Shown here one piece after another: positions 1 to 12,800 of a stretch of 64,000 bases of DNA. The DNA is from Neolentinus lepideus HHB14362 ss-1 (lineage: Eukaryota > Basidiomycota > Agaricomycetes > Gloeophyllales > Gloeophyllaceae). The DNA is taken from the NCBI GenBank assembly GCA_001632425.1, contig KV425555.1, positions 268,795 to 332,794 on the forward strand. Reading direction: 5' to 3'. The position numbers and the translations under genes are program-made. Position 1 is the first letter of the stretch. Each line of letters opens with the position of its first letter. The notes under the pieces were generated by a model. That model was given only the letters and a program-made list of their open reading frames with translations, searched no databases and had not been told where the DNA came from.

Positions 1-34
1 TCTTGTACCCATTTTGAACGAAATCTGCAGCACA

Positions 35-3000
35 ATGTCGGACGTCGAGATGTAAGTTGTGAATTTCTATTCACCGATCTCTCTGCTCATTGAGACCTCT
101 ATAGCCACTCTGTTACTACCCCCTCCTCTGGGAGCAATGTCAAGCTCAACAAATGGTCGAGTATAGTGACTCAGGATAAGGTGAAATTACCGAGATAATT
201 ATTCAAGTTTACACAAGAAGCTCATGTACTGTCTAGTCCAAGGGTGCCGCGCAAGCGATGCGTACGTCGTCTCCGCACTCCAAACGACATCGAGGATTCA
301 GATAACATCTGTTTCAGTTTACGCAACTGGTCTGACCGAGGAGGATATGAACAAGCCACAGGTGAAGTCAAAGCTGAAGTACATGATGTCAAGCACTGTC
401 TCACCTAGAGTTTGCTTTCCAGATTGGCATTTCACCAATTTGGTGGGAAGGTATGTCTTTCTCCTGTGCCTCTCAGTCTATGCTCACTCTAAAACAGGAA
501 ACCCGTGCAACATGCACCTTGTATGTATCATAACCCGACGTGGATAGTGAACACTTATAGACCCTTCCTAGCTCGACCTTGCCCGGAAGGTGAAGCAGGG
601 ATGCGAGCAGGAAGGGCTTATAGGTCTAACCTTCAACACGATTGGTGTTAGGTACGGCCTTTCAAATTTGTCTAGAGAAGGAACGTTGATCTATAATATA
701 CGACAGTGATGCTATAACCATGGGGACTGACGGTAAGTTAGAACTTATCTTGGTCATGTCGTACATATTAGCTCACCTTGTCCGTCATTCTAGGCATGCG
801 ATATTCGTTAGTGCTACTTGCCCATACGAAGAAAGAGACCGGTGCTGACGGTCATCAGATTGCCGAGTCGCGACCTCATTGCGGACTCCATCGAAGCGGT
901 ACGCCCTCACCAGTAACACAATTCGATGACATCTAATTATTTCCTAGGTGGTAATGGTAAATGACAATACATTCTGCCCACCACAAGTTAACTCCCTTAC
1001 CTTGGAATAGGCAGAATACTACGACGGAAACATCTCGGTTCCAGGATGCGACAAGAATATGCCAGGATGCTTCATGGCTGCTGTCCGTCACAACCGCCCA
1101 ACGATTATCATATACGGTGGTACAATCCAGGCCGGTATTCGACGTGTCGACTGCCCAGCCATGGGCAAGAAGAAGGGCGATACTGTCAACGTATCTGATA
1201 CGTTTGAGTCATTCGGTGAGCACGTAGCCTTACAGACGAATGATACCCTTCCGAGTTGGGTGAATTGATAGGTGCCTTCACGATCGGTAAGATTACGGAC
1301 GAGCAACGGTTTGATGTTGTCCGTCACGCCTGCCCCGGTCCCGGTGGATGCAGTGGTATGTACACGTGAGTTTAATAATCCTGTTTCACAGAGCAGGAAA
1401 CATATACCGTATTCCCAATAGCGCTAACACGATGAGTACGGCTCTTGAGGTCCTCGGGATGTCTCTCCCCTACTCCTCCGGTATCCCGGCTGTCTTCCCT
1501 GGTAAGGTGTCTTCGGTGATGGATATACATCGACATGCTGAACGTGCAGCACAGAGAAGGCACAGGAGTGCTTCAAGGCTGCCAAATACTTGAAGAGACT
1601 GCTAGAGCTTGACTTGAAGCCGAAGTATGGTGCCTCGCTGTCCCTTCTTCTCGCTATCTGATGACACGCGACAGGGATATTGTTACCCGCCAATCCTTCC
1701 TGAACGCGATAACGGTCACTAACATTATCGGCGGCTCTACCAACTCCGTGAGTTCATGGCTGTGCCTAAACATGTATGTGTTCACTGACGAATGACTTCA
1801 GGTTCTGCACTTGCTCGCTATGGCACGGGCCGCGGACATCGAGCTCACTATCGACGACTTCCAAAGAATTGCAGACAAGACGCCTTATCTGTGTGACTTA
1901 AAGTGAGTCGTTCTCCTTTCATTACTTAATAACAATTGCTTACTGCACCGAAGGCCCTCTGGGAAATACTACATGGAGGATCTGCATAAGGTGGGCGGCA
2001 TACCGGCATTGCTGAAATACCTGCTTAACCACACCGATCTTGTAAGTATTGTTCACTCCACGAAGATCGCCTTTCCAGGCTGAACAGTACATAGATTGAT
2101 GGCAGCACCATGACCGTCACCGGGAAGACTCTTGCTCAGAACTTGGAGGACGTCGAGGAACTCCAATTCGACAGTCAAGATGTTGTCAGGAAGATCAGCA
2201 ATCCCTTGAAGCCCACGGGACACTTGAACATCCTGAAGGGCAAGTTGGCACCGGATTCTGCTGTTGCCAAGATTACCGGCAAAGAAGGGACCAGATTCGA
2301 AGTGAGCTTCCGTGGTAGCTGTCATCGGAATGACCGTTGTTCAACTCCTGTCGTAGGGCGTAGCCAAATGCTTTGACGAGTGAGTTCGGGTGCAAGTCCA
2401 TGGTTGATTATATGACCACTCACTACTTGAAAGTCTTTCACAATTCTATCCTTCGCTGGCCGCCGGTGAGATTAAGCCAGGTACAGTTTTGATCTTCAGA
2501 TATCAAGGTCCTAAGGGAGCACCCGGAATGCCAGAGGTAGAATAGAGGATTCTATTGGGCATTGCAGACTTATCAACCATTTCTGGCAGATGCTGGGCCC
2601 GACCGGTGCACTTATCGGCGCGGGCTTGGGCAACAGTACTGCCCTGATTACCGATGGCCGTTTCTCTGGGGCCTCCCACGGCTTCATCATTGGTAAGTGT
2701 CAACGGCACATTCGCATCGAGCACTATTTACTCACTTCGTGCATGTAGGTCACGTCTGTCCCGAAGCTCGGGTGGGCGGCCCCATTGCCCTTGTTAAGGA
2801 TGGTGACAGGATAGTCATCGATACAGATAACAAAGTCATTGACTGGGATGTGGATGAGGAAGAAGTTGCGAGACGTCGCAAGGAATGGGAAGCCTCCGGC
2901 AAGTCCAAGCTCACCGTCAAGAGAGGCGTCCTCTACAGGTACGCTCGGGATGTCGCTGTGAGTTGCTTCGTCCGCTGTTGAGAAGAGCACAGTTTGACCT

Positions 3001-3041
3001 TATTGTCTTAGTCGGCACACCTCGGTGCTTACTGCGATTAA
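35..3041 (+). CDS. ILV3: Dihydroxyacid dehydratase, multi-exon
   Basis: Converts 2,3-dihydroxy acids to 2-keto acids in valine, isoleucine and leucine synthesis, using an Fe-S cluster. Spliced by eye it reads through from an ATG at 35 (MSDVEI, split by an intron at 52-104 with matching phase) to TAA at 3039-3041. Family landmarks in order are [53 protein letters not shown] (cluster Cys region), [21 protein letters not shown] (second cluster Cys), [79 protein letters not shown] and a C-terminal AHLGAYCD. At least a dozen short introns interrupt it. No obvious mitochondrial presequence is visible at the N-terminus, although fungal Ilv3 is normally mitochondrial; an upstream start outside the window cannot be excluded. 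Identity is very secure; individual splice sites are less so. Confidence 0.95.
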
Positions 3042-3399
3042 ACCGTTGCTCGAATGTCCTACGCTCAACTTTCTATGAGGATAACTATATACGTCAATGT
3101 ATTATATGTGCACGAAGATCAAGCAGATCTCACCGACCGTGACTTGGTCATCCTTGAGTCTTCCGTTGAACAAATATTCAAGAAATGTTCTCGGGGAAAT
3201 ATACTCCCCAGATCATTAATAAGGCATCACGATGTCCATTGTTTTTTGCTGGTGTACTTGTTCTGCCCGTGCATTAACTGGCACTGGTACCAATGTAACT
3301 CAGTTGTGCACTTAGGCTCGTGACCACCCTCTCGATCGAGCGATTGTCTAGAGCGATTCTGCCCTCAATCCCCAGTCAAAACTAACATGAAAAAAATCG

Positions 3400-3795
3400 A
3401 ATTGCAGTGATTACAATCGATTACAGTTGAATTCAGATGATTTGGCTCCACTTATTCGATGGTATTCGAGAAATCGACGCTGGCTTCGATCCGAGATTAA
3501 CCCCATTGAATACCATCGATACAGACACCGTTCCTAGAATACACATGTATGTCCTTAATCGATACTAATCAAATATAATCGATCCATTTCAATCATCTTA
3601 TTCATTCCCCCCAATTTTGCCATATATAAAATTATCAAATACCATCAAACATGTATGAATACATTTGATTACCATCGAATACTATTGATTGTCTCACTCT
3701 CGCCAATCCCGCACCATATTCATCGATTCCCATCCATATCCGTTGAATTCCATCCATATCCACTGAATCCCATCACACACCATCTATCCCAATAG
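3400..3795. repeat. AT-rich TCGAT-motif repeat tract
   Basis: Tract dominated by imperfect repetitions of motifs such as ATCGATTAC, CATCGAATACCATCGAT and, near its right end, tandem copies of CCATCCATATCC(G/A)(T/C)TGAAT at about 3730-3775. It lies just inside the left inverted repeat and has no credible open frame. It ends in a C/T-rich stretch at 3796-3830. Similar TTATTCGAT motifs appear on the far side of the gap (about 4760-4830). Confidence 0.65.
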
Positions 3796-4005
3796 CCCCC
3801 CTCCCCCTCTCCTCCTCCCGTCCTCCCGCTACTGCGTCATACCTGAAAATCGCGTATCGTACGAAAACCTTGTCGCCAGGCGCCTTGTGGCGCTGCCGAT
3901 GACAAAACACTCACCAATCGGGCAGCAGCTAGAATATCTGGGTGGGGCGTCATCTCTGGGTCTCCTATGTCATTCTCGTGCAGTGCATATATGCATCTGC
4001 AAAGA

Positions 4006-4725
4006 NNNNNNNNNNNNNNNNNNNNNNNNNNNNNNNNNNNNNNNNNNNNNNNNNNNNNNNNNNNNNNNNNNNNNNNNNNNNNNNNNNNNNNNNNNNNNNN
4101 NNNNNNNNNNNNNNNNNNNNNNNNNNNNNNNNNNNNNNNNNNNNNNNNNNNNNNNNNNNNNNNNNNNNNNNNNNNNNNNNNNNNNNNNNNNNNNNNNNNN
4201 NNNNNNNNNNNNNNNNNNNNNNNNNNNNNNNNNNNNNNNNNNNNNNNNNNNNNNNNNNNNNNNNNNNNNNNNNNNNNNNNNNNNNNNNNNNNNNNNNNNN
4301 NNNNNNNNNNNNNNNNNNNNNNNNNNNNNNNNNNNNNNNNNNNNNNNNNNNNNNNNNNNNNNNNNNNNNNNNNNNNNNNNNNNNNNNNNNNNNNNNNNNN
4401 NNNNNNNNNNNNNNNNNNNNNNNNNNNNNNNNNNNNNNNNNNNNNNNNNNNNNNNNNNNNNNNNNNNNNNNNNNNNNNNNNNNNNNNNNNNNNNNNNNNN
4501 NNNNNNNNNNNNNNNNNNNNNNNNNNNNNNNNNNNNNNNNNNNNNNNNNNNNNNNNNNNNNNNNNNNNNNNNNNNNNNNNNNNNNNNNNNNNNNNNNNNN
4601 NNNNNNNNNNNNNNNNNNNNNNNNNNNNNNNNNNNNNNNNNNNNNNNNNNNNNNNNNNNNNNNNNNNNNNNNNNNNNNNNNNNNNNNNNNNNNNNNNNNN
4701 NNNNNNNNNNNNNNNNNNNNNNNNN
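4006..4725. other. Assembly gap (Ns)
   Basis: Run of 720 ambiguous bases. It falls inside an inverted-repeat-bounded, low-complexity segment, which probably explains why the assembly failed here. Reading frames drawn across it have no meaning. Confidence 0.99.
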
Positions 4726-5010
4726 AAATGATGCGAGGCAGACTCGCGGCAAATTTGTGTTTATTCGAGGAATTGCAGCGTTTATTCGATCTAGTTCGAT
4801 TAAATTCTATCTAGTTGGTAGGTATTCGATTCCTTTTTTGTTGGTTTTGACTGGGCTCAATCGCTCGATCGAGAGGGTGGTCACGAGCCTATTGTGCACT
4901 GCACGCATGGGCTATTCTCACGGCGTCTATTACCTCGACTATAGTACCGACCCCTCGTCCTGTATCTTTCTGCATAACAGTCCCGCAACAGTAATCATTA
5001 AACGTTCTGA

Positions 5011-7080
5011 ATGGCGGCGCGACCACCTCCAGCACGACCGCACATCGGTGTTCACTCCAGCTATTTCTCATTCCCGTCTGGCGCCGGAGATTGGGCTGAG
5101 GACGATGCTTGGGATAGCGGCTCCGATTCTGAATCGCAAAATCCATCATCCTCCAGTAACAATTGGAGCAGGTCTGCTGTGCTATCCAGCCCAAAAGCCT
5201 CGTCATCGATGACTGCGCCTAAACCAGTTCCTCGGCCAAGCCTCAATAATTCATCTTCCACACTCGCCTTCTCATATACCCATGTCAGCGCTCCCAGTCC
5301 TAGTTCATACTCGCACAAGGAGGAGAGCAATATTCATAAGCACGGGTGGACAATTGTCAGAAAGTCTGTCGATCAGTGTGAGAGCAGAGAAAGTGGTAGT
5401 CATGGGAAGGAAGGTGAGATTGCGGGAGAGGTGGACGTTGAAGGGGAGATGGTTTTAGGCGATATGGAACCGGAAATCATAGATCATTTTCCTTTCAGTA
5501 AAAGCAGGCAAGATCAGGGCACCATTAGAGACGATGCTGACGAGCTTGTTAACGGTATTCACAGAGCCTCTTGTCTGTATTCTCGCGGCCCTCACCCATA
5601 ATACAGATCCGCTGCACCTGATCAGTAGGCGTACTGGAAAAGCCAAATCTTCCGAGGACCCTCTTTCCGGGCGTGCTTCACCCGAGTCAAATCAGAGCCC
5701 AGAGCGACTACAGCGAGAGCGGTCGATACGGACAAACCGCCGCCATAGATTCATCAATTGTCTACTGCAGGAGGACATCGATATCGGTTCGTTCTTAATG
5801 TTCCATAACACAAATGTACCTCATTGAGACTCTGTAAAGCCGCGCTTCGGAAGCTGGCATGGCAAGGCGTACCCAATGACTTACGCCCTATTGTCTGGCC
5901 GCTTCTTCTTGTAGGTGACTCACTAAAATCCGGGCTCGGTTTATCTCTCATCGTGATTAAAGGGTTATATGCCTCTACCCTGCCCTCTACGTTCTTCTAC
6001 TCTCAAAAGAAAACGGGAAGAATATGCTTCTTTAGTTGAAGTAACCTTCGCTCGTGATAGACGGGGTTTGGACCAGCAAATATGGCATCAAATTGAGATT
6101 GATGTACCGCGAACAAGACCAGGTGTGCGATTATGGATGCATGCCTGTACTCAGCGGGTATGTCTGTTCCCCTAGGAGTGCCTAAAGCGTCGACCTCATA
6201 CTTTCTGTCAGAGTCTGGAGCGGATTCTTTATGTCTGGGCCATTCGCCACCCAGCAAGTGGATATGTTCAAGGGATCAATGATCTCGCAACACCCTTCTT
6301 CCAGGTTTTTCTGTCGGCATACATTGGTGCGCCATTGGTCTATCCTGTTCACATGTTAAGTGCTTACAGTGAAAGCCATTTCCAGATTCTGAGGTGGAAG
6401 ATTTTGATCCGACCCTACTTCCTTCAAACGTCCTCAGCGCGATTGAAGCCGATTCATTCTGGTGCCTGTCACGTCTACTGGATGGCATTCAGGACAATTA
6501 CATTGCTGGTCAACCGGGTATACATAGGAGTGTGAAGCGCATGGCAGAATTAGTTGCACGCATAGACCGTTCGTCTTCCCATCTGCCATCTGATCCTTCT
6601 GAAGTTGCAACTGACTGGGAACAACAGCACCACTGGCCGCCCACCTAGCTTCACAGAACGTGGAGTTCATGCAATTTGCCTTCCGGTGGATGAATTGCCT
6701 TCTGATGAGAGAAATCAGCGTGCGGAATACAATCCGTATGTGGGATACCTATCTGGTATGGATTATATAGTTTTTCGCCGATCTGGCCTCATCATTCTTT
6801 CAGGCCGAGGGGGCGGATGCATTCTCGCAATTCCATCTATATGTCTGTTCTGCATTCCTCGTGAAATGGAGCGAAAAGTTGCGACAGATGGACTTCCAAG
6901 TAAGCAAGATGGGCATGTCGTTTACTGTGCTAACAAGCCTGTCTGAAGGGCATCATCATGTTCTTGCAGTCACTCCCCACTCAAGGTTGGACGGACCACG
7001 ACATCGAAATGCTCCTTAGCGAAGCCTTCGTTCTGAGCTCTACTTGGCACAACGCCCAAAGTCACTTCAATGGTAAATAG
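5011..7080 (+). CDS. GYP1: TBC-domain Rab GTPase-activating protein, Gyp1/TBC1D22-like
   Basis: Predicted Rab/Ypt GAP acting at Golgi and endosomal membranes. A serine-rich, low-complexity N-terminal region (about residues 1-170) precedes the TBC domain. Spliced exons read FINCLLQEDIDI, LRKLAWQGVPNDLRPIVWPLLL, KRKREEYASLVEVTF, then the catalytic arginine-finger motif IEIDVPRTRPG and the glutamine-finger motif SGYVQGINDLATPFF, followed by ADSFWCLSRLLDGIQDNYI, FMQFAFRWMNCLLMREI and SQFHLYVCSAFLVKWSEKL. Both catalytic residues (R in IDxPRT, Q in YVQG) are present, so the enzyme should be active. The C-terminus ends SSTWHNAQSHFNGK, stop TAG 7078-7080. The start is the ATG at 5011. About eight introns. 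Wording of the RILYVWAIRHPASGYVQG stretch points to the Gyp1/TBC1D22 subfamily rather than other TBC proteins. Confidence 0.9.
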
Positions 7081-7239
7081 ACGCATATCAGCCGGATTCA
7101 AGAGAGTCGTGTACGTTTATTCTTGTGCAAAACGAACGACCCAAGTGTCCTTTGGTCATAATGTGGGTGTGGAAAGAAGATAGTGATAAAATAAACTTCG
7201 ACAAAGCAGATTATACAACAGTCGATATGGACGATCTCT

Positions 7240-9465
7240 TCACTCGAACTGTCCCTTTATAAACTCAATCTCGCGGTTCAGGGCTTGATTCAGCTGCTCC
7301 GCATCTTCTGTGGTTTTGACTCGTAGCTGGTAGTTGACCGCTTGACCCTCTTCATGGCCGGTGAAGCTGACGAGCTTGCTGTTCACTTTCGGTGTTAGAC
7401 CAGCATAGATCTTGAAGTTCTGATGTCGAGATCCAGCATGTCAGCGCAAGCGCCACTAGTAGCGCGATGGAGACGTACAATAATGACTCGTCCCGTGCTC
7501 GTATTTCGTAGTAGCATTCGTCGCGCATCGGTTTCCTTGTGCTTCTTCAGTTTAAGGACTCCTGTAAGACAGTGGACTCAGTAACTGCGCAGAAGTCATC
7601 TGTTGTGAGACCCTCACCAACGCCCATATCCACCCACTTGCCCTTTTCGTCATCGGGGTTCTTTGTAAATCGGTATACTTTACTTTTGACTGAATGCGTT
7701 GTCTCCTCATCCTCCTCTCCCTGACCCTCCAGATCGTGAATACTATTGGACACTGTCTTCGGAGCATCCGCGTCTTCAGCATCAACAGCCGCCTCTCCGC
7801 CCGACATCACCTTCTCCTCGCTCTCTTCGCCCTCCTTGGCTTCCTCCTTCTTGGGTTGGCCGAAAGTGAAGCTGGAGGATGGGAACGTCAACTTCAGAGT
7901 CGCGTCGCCATCCGACTCCGACTTTGGGGGGCTGCCAAAGCCGAAACCCACGGGGTTGCCTATACTCCCACTCGGCTTGCCGAACCCGGAGAACGCAGAT
8001 ACCTTTGGAGGAGTTGCTCCTGTACCGAAGCTGAAGCCGCCGCTAAACAGAGGCTTGTCCTTATCCGACTTGGTGGGCGTGCTTGTCCCAAAAGCGGAAG
8101 AACCCCCAAAGAGGTTCGTTACGGGCGAGGACTTGTCTGCACCCTTGTCCTTGCTGAAACTGAAAGCTGACCCGAAGAAAGCAGGAGGGGAATCCTTCTT
8201 GTCACCAGGGGGTGGCGGGAATGAAAAAGCCGAAGTAGTTGCGTCTGACTTTGCTGCTGTCGATGACCCAAACGTAAACGACGACCCGGAAGGCTTTGAC
8301 GAATTGTCCGACTTTGAGGTGTCAGAAGCGCCCGTCCCTTCAGGTGATGGTTTGAGAGAAGATGCGGCTAGAGAGGAGAATGAGAAGGGAAGTTTCGATG
8401 GCGCAGAGGATGTTAGCGGTGCTGCGCTTGGAAACGAAAATCCAGGGGGTTGGTCAGAACTGGATGGAGCTGCCGCACTCGAGAACGAGAAACCTGATGG
8501 ATTAGTTGACGAGCTGCCAGAATCGATCTTCGACGTGAATCCGCTACCCGAGCTGCTTGATGATGAGGGCACGAGCGAGCCAGATCCAGCGAAATTGGCT
8601 GGCGGGGCAGGCATGGAAGGAAGAGGGTCCTTGGGCATCATATCAAATTCGGACTGTACCGCAATCCGTAGTGACTTGTAGCTCTCCATCAGGCTCGCAA
8701 CATCCATGAATGGGTCTTCCGCGACGGCCTTGGTGATGGTTTTGATGAACGACACATTCAGACCACGTAATGACGTGTAATATTTGAAGGCTGCAGTATC
8801 TTCGGTGCCATTGGCCGCCGTGTTGGAGGCCGCTGGGCTAGAGCTTGAACTTGTAGAAGTCGGAGTAGGGCCTAGGAAGGCAGCGAATGACTTGGTAGCT
8901 GCAGATGCTGAGGATGACACAGACGGTGAAGCAGAAGCCGGAAGATTGGTCGGGGTCGCGAATGCACTGAATGATGGCGCAGGTGCCGGTTTGACTGTAT
9001 TGGTGGGTAAAATGGGTGATGGAACCGGTTGTGCGAATGAGAAAGGACTAGAACCACCAGTGCCAAATCCGCCAAATCCTCCAAAACGCGTCGATGGCTG
9101 AGAAATGTCCCAATGAGCTCAAGCGCGCCACTTAGCATGGGAGACTCACGTTCGACATAGCACCATTGGTGGTGGCAGGTCCTGGAGCTGAGGCTGGCGC
9201 AGGTTCGGTCCCTCCCATCCGCTTGGGCAACGCCCGTATTCTAGCAACTGAATTAGCTACAACAAGGAATAAACCCAGCGGAGCACTCACTTCCGCCTGG
9301 CCAATTCAGACTCATCTGCCTTCTTGAAGCCTTTGCGTATTTCCTGGCTTCTCTTTCTGTCACGCGGGCAGGGTAGATGCGGTCAAGGACGCTCACCTCT
9401 GGTTCCTCGTCGTCGTCGGCCTCAGCCTCCTCTCGCCTGAGCTGCTTCTCGGCGCCTCGCTTCAT
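7240..9465 (-). CDS. NUP2: Nucleoporin Nup2/Nup50 with FG repeats and Ran-binding domain
   Basis: Mobile nuclear-basket nucleoporin that helps release cargo from importin-alpha and binds Ran-GTP. N-terminus MKRGAEKQLRREEAEADDDE (ATG complement at 9463-9465) continues after a short intron as EIRKGFKKADESELARRK, the conserved importin-alpha/Nup153 binding start of the family. The centre is a Ser/Pro-rich array of FG motifs (GGFGGFGTGG, FSFGTG, GFGFGSPP, FTFGQP). After an acidic linker comes the Ran-binding domain: SKVYRFTKNPDDEKGKWVD, GVLKLKKHKETDARRMLL, FKIYAGL, LVSFTGHEEGQAVNYQLRVK, ending FIKGQFE with TGA at 7240-7242. The central exon covers about 7547-8930. It is divergent from the MGA2-like gene with about 350 bp between starts. 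The long plus-strand frames opposite the FG exon are shadows. Confidence 0.92.
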
Positions 9466-9817
9466 AGTGCACGCGTCGAACAATGCTTGCTTGTGGCAGA
9501 ACGCGCCAAACACGCCGTGGAGGCATAGATGGCGGAGTCCCAATTTATTTCCATACGTGAAGAGGTCTCCCACGCTCCGCGACTCTCAGGATTGATCCAG
9601 AAAACCTGCCTCTCCTCTTCCCTCTTCTGCATCGGTACAGTCCGCTGGTGTATATTCTCTGTCTCCCCACGTCTAGACGTTCAGGACGATCTCATTTTAT
9701 TGCCTAATTGAAGAGGCCTTACTCGACCCTGCACACTTGGCGCTTGCCGATAGTCCCCACATCACCAGAACAGGAGCTTAACCTTTAGATCCAGAACGTC
9801 CTGTGTCCCGCCTTGCC
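9466..9817. promoter_or_regulatory. Shared intergenic region between divergent NUP2 and MGA2-like genes
   Basis: 352-base spacer between two divergently transcribed start codons. C/T-rich tracts occur at about 9611-9700, typical of fungal promoters and 5' leaders. No clear TATA box or coding signal was recognised. Confidence 0.5.
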
Positions 9818-12800
9818 ATGTCTTCATCTTCTGCCACTTTTGCGGGTTCCCGTTCTCCGTCACCAGCGACGCCAGAAACATCCGACGGTCCAGAACCCAT
9901 GGTTGTGCGCGACGACGCGGACGTGAACTCATGGCGCGACTCTTTGGCCAATGGCACATCCACAGTTTGGGAGACTGAGACCGGTTTGTATCCTGACGGT
10001 TCGAAGCGAGATGGAGAGCGAATACTGTCTCTGAATGACCTTATCCATAACCATGTCTACGACGAGTGCGTTTCTCCTCTTACCGTGCAATCCCAGCCCC
10101 GTTGAACCCCTTTCTCCGCGTAATCATAGGCAGACACTCTTATCTGCATTGGACGTGACCGGTCTGCATCAGGCTGCGGTATCTGATGTGTCCAGCATGT
10201 CTTCTCCGTCGATGCCATCAGCCCCACCATCGCAACTGGCCCAATACACCGACATGTTGACTTCAGCAAACCCCGGTATCTCTTCGACAAAGCCTGTACC
10301 TCCGCCGGCTCCTATGGCGCGTAAACGTGAACCCTCTGCGGCTTCGGACAGAGTGGTGTATCCCCCGAAGGAGTCATGTTATAAGTGAGTTTCCGTCCTT
10401 GGATCCGCTATCTCCTTCCCTATTCCCATATATCGCCTAGTCTGCCGATCATCATACCAAGCATCCCAGAGGGAGGAACAAAGTCCCGAGTTGAAACTCA
10501 AGTCCGAGTGACAGTTGATTTGGCGTACGCAAGCTCATCCGCTGGAGAGTCCTTCAAGTATGACAAGATTGGCTCGTGGAAGTGGCTGAAACTCCCAAAG
10601 GGAACTTCGACAAAGCGGCGGACGCGGAAAGAAGGAAAAATAGGTGAGCATCGTGTCCTGTCAACCTGGCTCATAATCGCTCACGGACGAATGAAGATCC
10701 CCAGTCCGAAGACATCCTTCATCTCGCAGTGGCTGTAACATGTGCATCCCCTCCCCACAGCCAGGTAGTCAGTTGCTCAAGCTGTCGAACTCGTGAAGCC
10801 AAGCGGGTGGCGCGCAAAATAGCCGCTCGAGTACGACCTGTTCGTTCTGACTCCGACGACCCCGACGACCCTAGCGGACAACCAAGACAGCCAAAACACG
10901 AAGACACTTCTAGCATCATCCAGTTCAACTGTCCCGAGGTCATCGACTTTTCCACCGGTTCCGCCATCCTGCCTATGCGCATCACTTGCTACTGCCGCCA
11001 CCATCGAGAAAAGGCTGGCTTCCACGTGCACTTCACGATGATCGACCATATTGGGAGAATTGTGGGCTCCGGCACAACACACCCTATTATGATCACTGAT
11101 GACCACAAGAGCACGAACAAGCAAGGGTCGATGAGTGAAAACCAGGAATGGAGCCAGATCGCCGAGGCCAGTGGAGGGAAGCGCAAACACACGGGCTCCA
11201 AAGATACGTCGCTTCAAGCTAAGAAGAGGGCAAAGGCGCAAGAAAGTTTGGTCGACGCATCCTCTAATGTTTCTCGCGCGGGCAGTGTCAGCGACCTTAC
11301 TTCGCTCTCACCCTCCTTCTCGCAATATGTCAGTCCTGGTGCAGCCTTACATGCTGCCAATGACTCCCATACTTCCTTCTTCCCCGGTTCGGATACGTCG
11401 GAATCTGAGACGTATTTGCCCTCACCATCAAATTCGCATGCCTCTACGGCGGACCAGATTCCTGAGACGTTCCAGGCACTGGAGTCTGTTGCCGCCAGCA
11501 TTATACCCTCGTTACAACAACAAACAGCAACTTCTTCACAAGCTGCAGTCTCACCCTCCTTCTTGCCTACTGCTCCCCCGTCACCAATCCTCCAGACGAC
11601 AACACGAATGCAGTCCGGGTCGATGCTTGCGCCTCAGTCTATGCCCTTTTTGTTCAGCTTCAACCCGGATCCACGACCCTCTCTTACAACTCTCCTTCCG
11701 CCCAAGATTCATCGCCTTATCCCGTCGTCGGGGCCTACTTACGGTGGTGTTGAGGTCACTGTCCTTGGCATGAACTTCCATCCGTCGATGCAGTTGAACT
11801 GCGTTTTTGGAGACTCTGTTGCAAGCTCTACGCATCGCTGGAGCGATAATACGCTTGTATGTGTGCTCCCTCCCAGAGTGACTGCTGGTGTGGTCGCTGT
11901 ATGGTTCGACGGCATTGAGAAGGACGATTCGATGCCTCCTACAATGTTCACGTACGTGGACGAGTCCGACCGAGCGCTGTAAGTGCCTTTTATCATGGGT
12001 GCTTTCGTATACCTTACTGACTAGACATGTGTCATCACAGTATGGAGCTTGCACTTCAGGTAGTCGGCCTGAAAATGACTGGCAAGCTCGAAGACGCGAA
12101 GAACGTGGCTATGCGTATTGTCGGCAGCGCAGGCACCGACGATTCACAAAACACTCCCAACAGCTCTGTCCCTATGCAAGTTGCTGCTCTTGCTGCTCTG
12201 TCTCATGCGAGCGCTCCCCGGGACCTTGAACGCCTTATCATCAACTTCCTTACTATCCTCGATGCTCCTAACGAGAAAGACGTTGGTGTCGCCACGAGCG
12301 AAGCAATCTCTCTGCAGACCTCCAGCGGCCAAACCCTTCTCCATTTAGCCACCATTATGAAGCATCCAGGGCTTGTTAAATTCCTGCTCGACCACGATAT
12401 TGACCCAGACGTCCGTGATCGGAACGGGTTCACAGCATCGCACTTCGCCGCCATTGCTCCGTCAAAAGAATGTCTCCGGCTCCTTATTCGCGGTGGCGCG
12501 GCCTTGGATATTGTCAATGTTAGCGGTGAAATACCGGAGGAGATTGCCCCACCCGATCTCTTTGATGATTTATGTGCTGAGACGGACAGCGATCGCGAAT
12601 GGTCGCCGCCTGAGAACCGGGAGGACGAGGAAGCCACATGGGGTGATGTCGAAGATGATTCCGAGGAAGAATCTCGCATCGCCACTAAACGCTCTGCTCG
12701 TCGATCTGTTCCTGGGAAGGACAGTGAATCTCATGGGAAATCATCGAGTGAACCGGCTCCGGCTACTCCTCAGCCTAAGTTGCCGAAAAAGCTCGAACAG

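Larger units (their letters stand above)
3301..4899. mobile_element. Inverted-repeat-bounded element around the gap
   Basis: A 34-base block at 3313-3346 recurs as an exact reverse complement at 4858-4891, each with a GTGCAC hexamer just outside (3306-3311 and 4894-4899). The similarity resumes further in: 3371-3405 against the complement of about 4824-4856, sharing CCAGTCAAAAC and an A-run ending in TCGAAT. These two-part terminal inverted repeats enclose about 1.6 kb, of which 4006-4725 is unsequenced. The arrangement fits a DNA transposon or a nonautonomous derivative. No target-site duplication was recognised and no transposase reading frame is visible in the sequenced part. Class is undetermined. 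Confidence 0.7.

Noticed and set aside
3887..5212. Very long open frames spanning the N run on both strands
   Set aside because: They are open only because Ns cannot encode stops; flanking residues are unrelated.
7746..8681. 311-codon plus-strand frame opposite the nucleoporin
   Set aside because: Shadow of the GC-biased FG-repeat exon of NUP2 on the other strand; no motif of its own.
9803..9817. Upstream GTG start for the MGA2-like protein
   Set aside because: A normal ATG lies five codons downstream in the same frame and non-ATG starts are unusual here.
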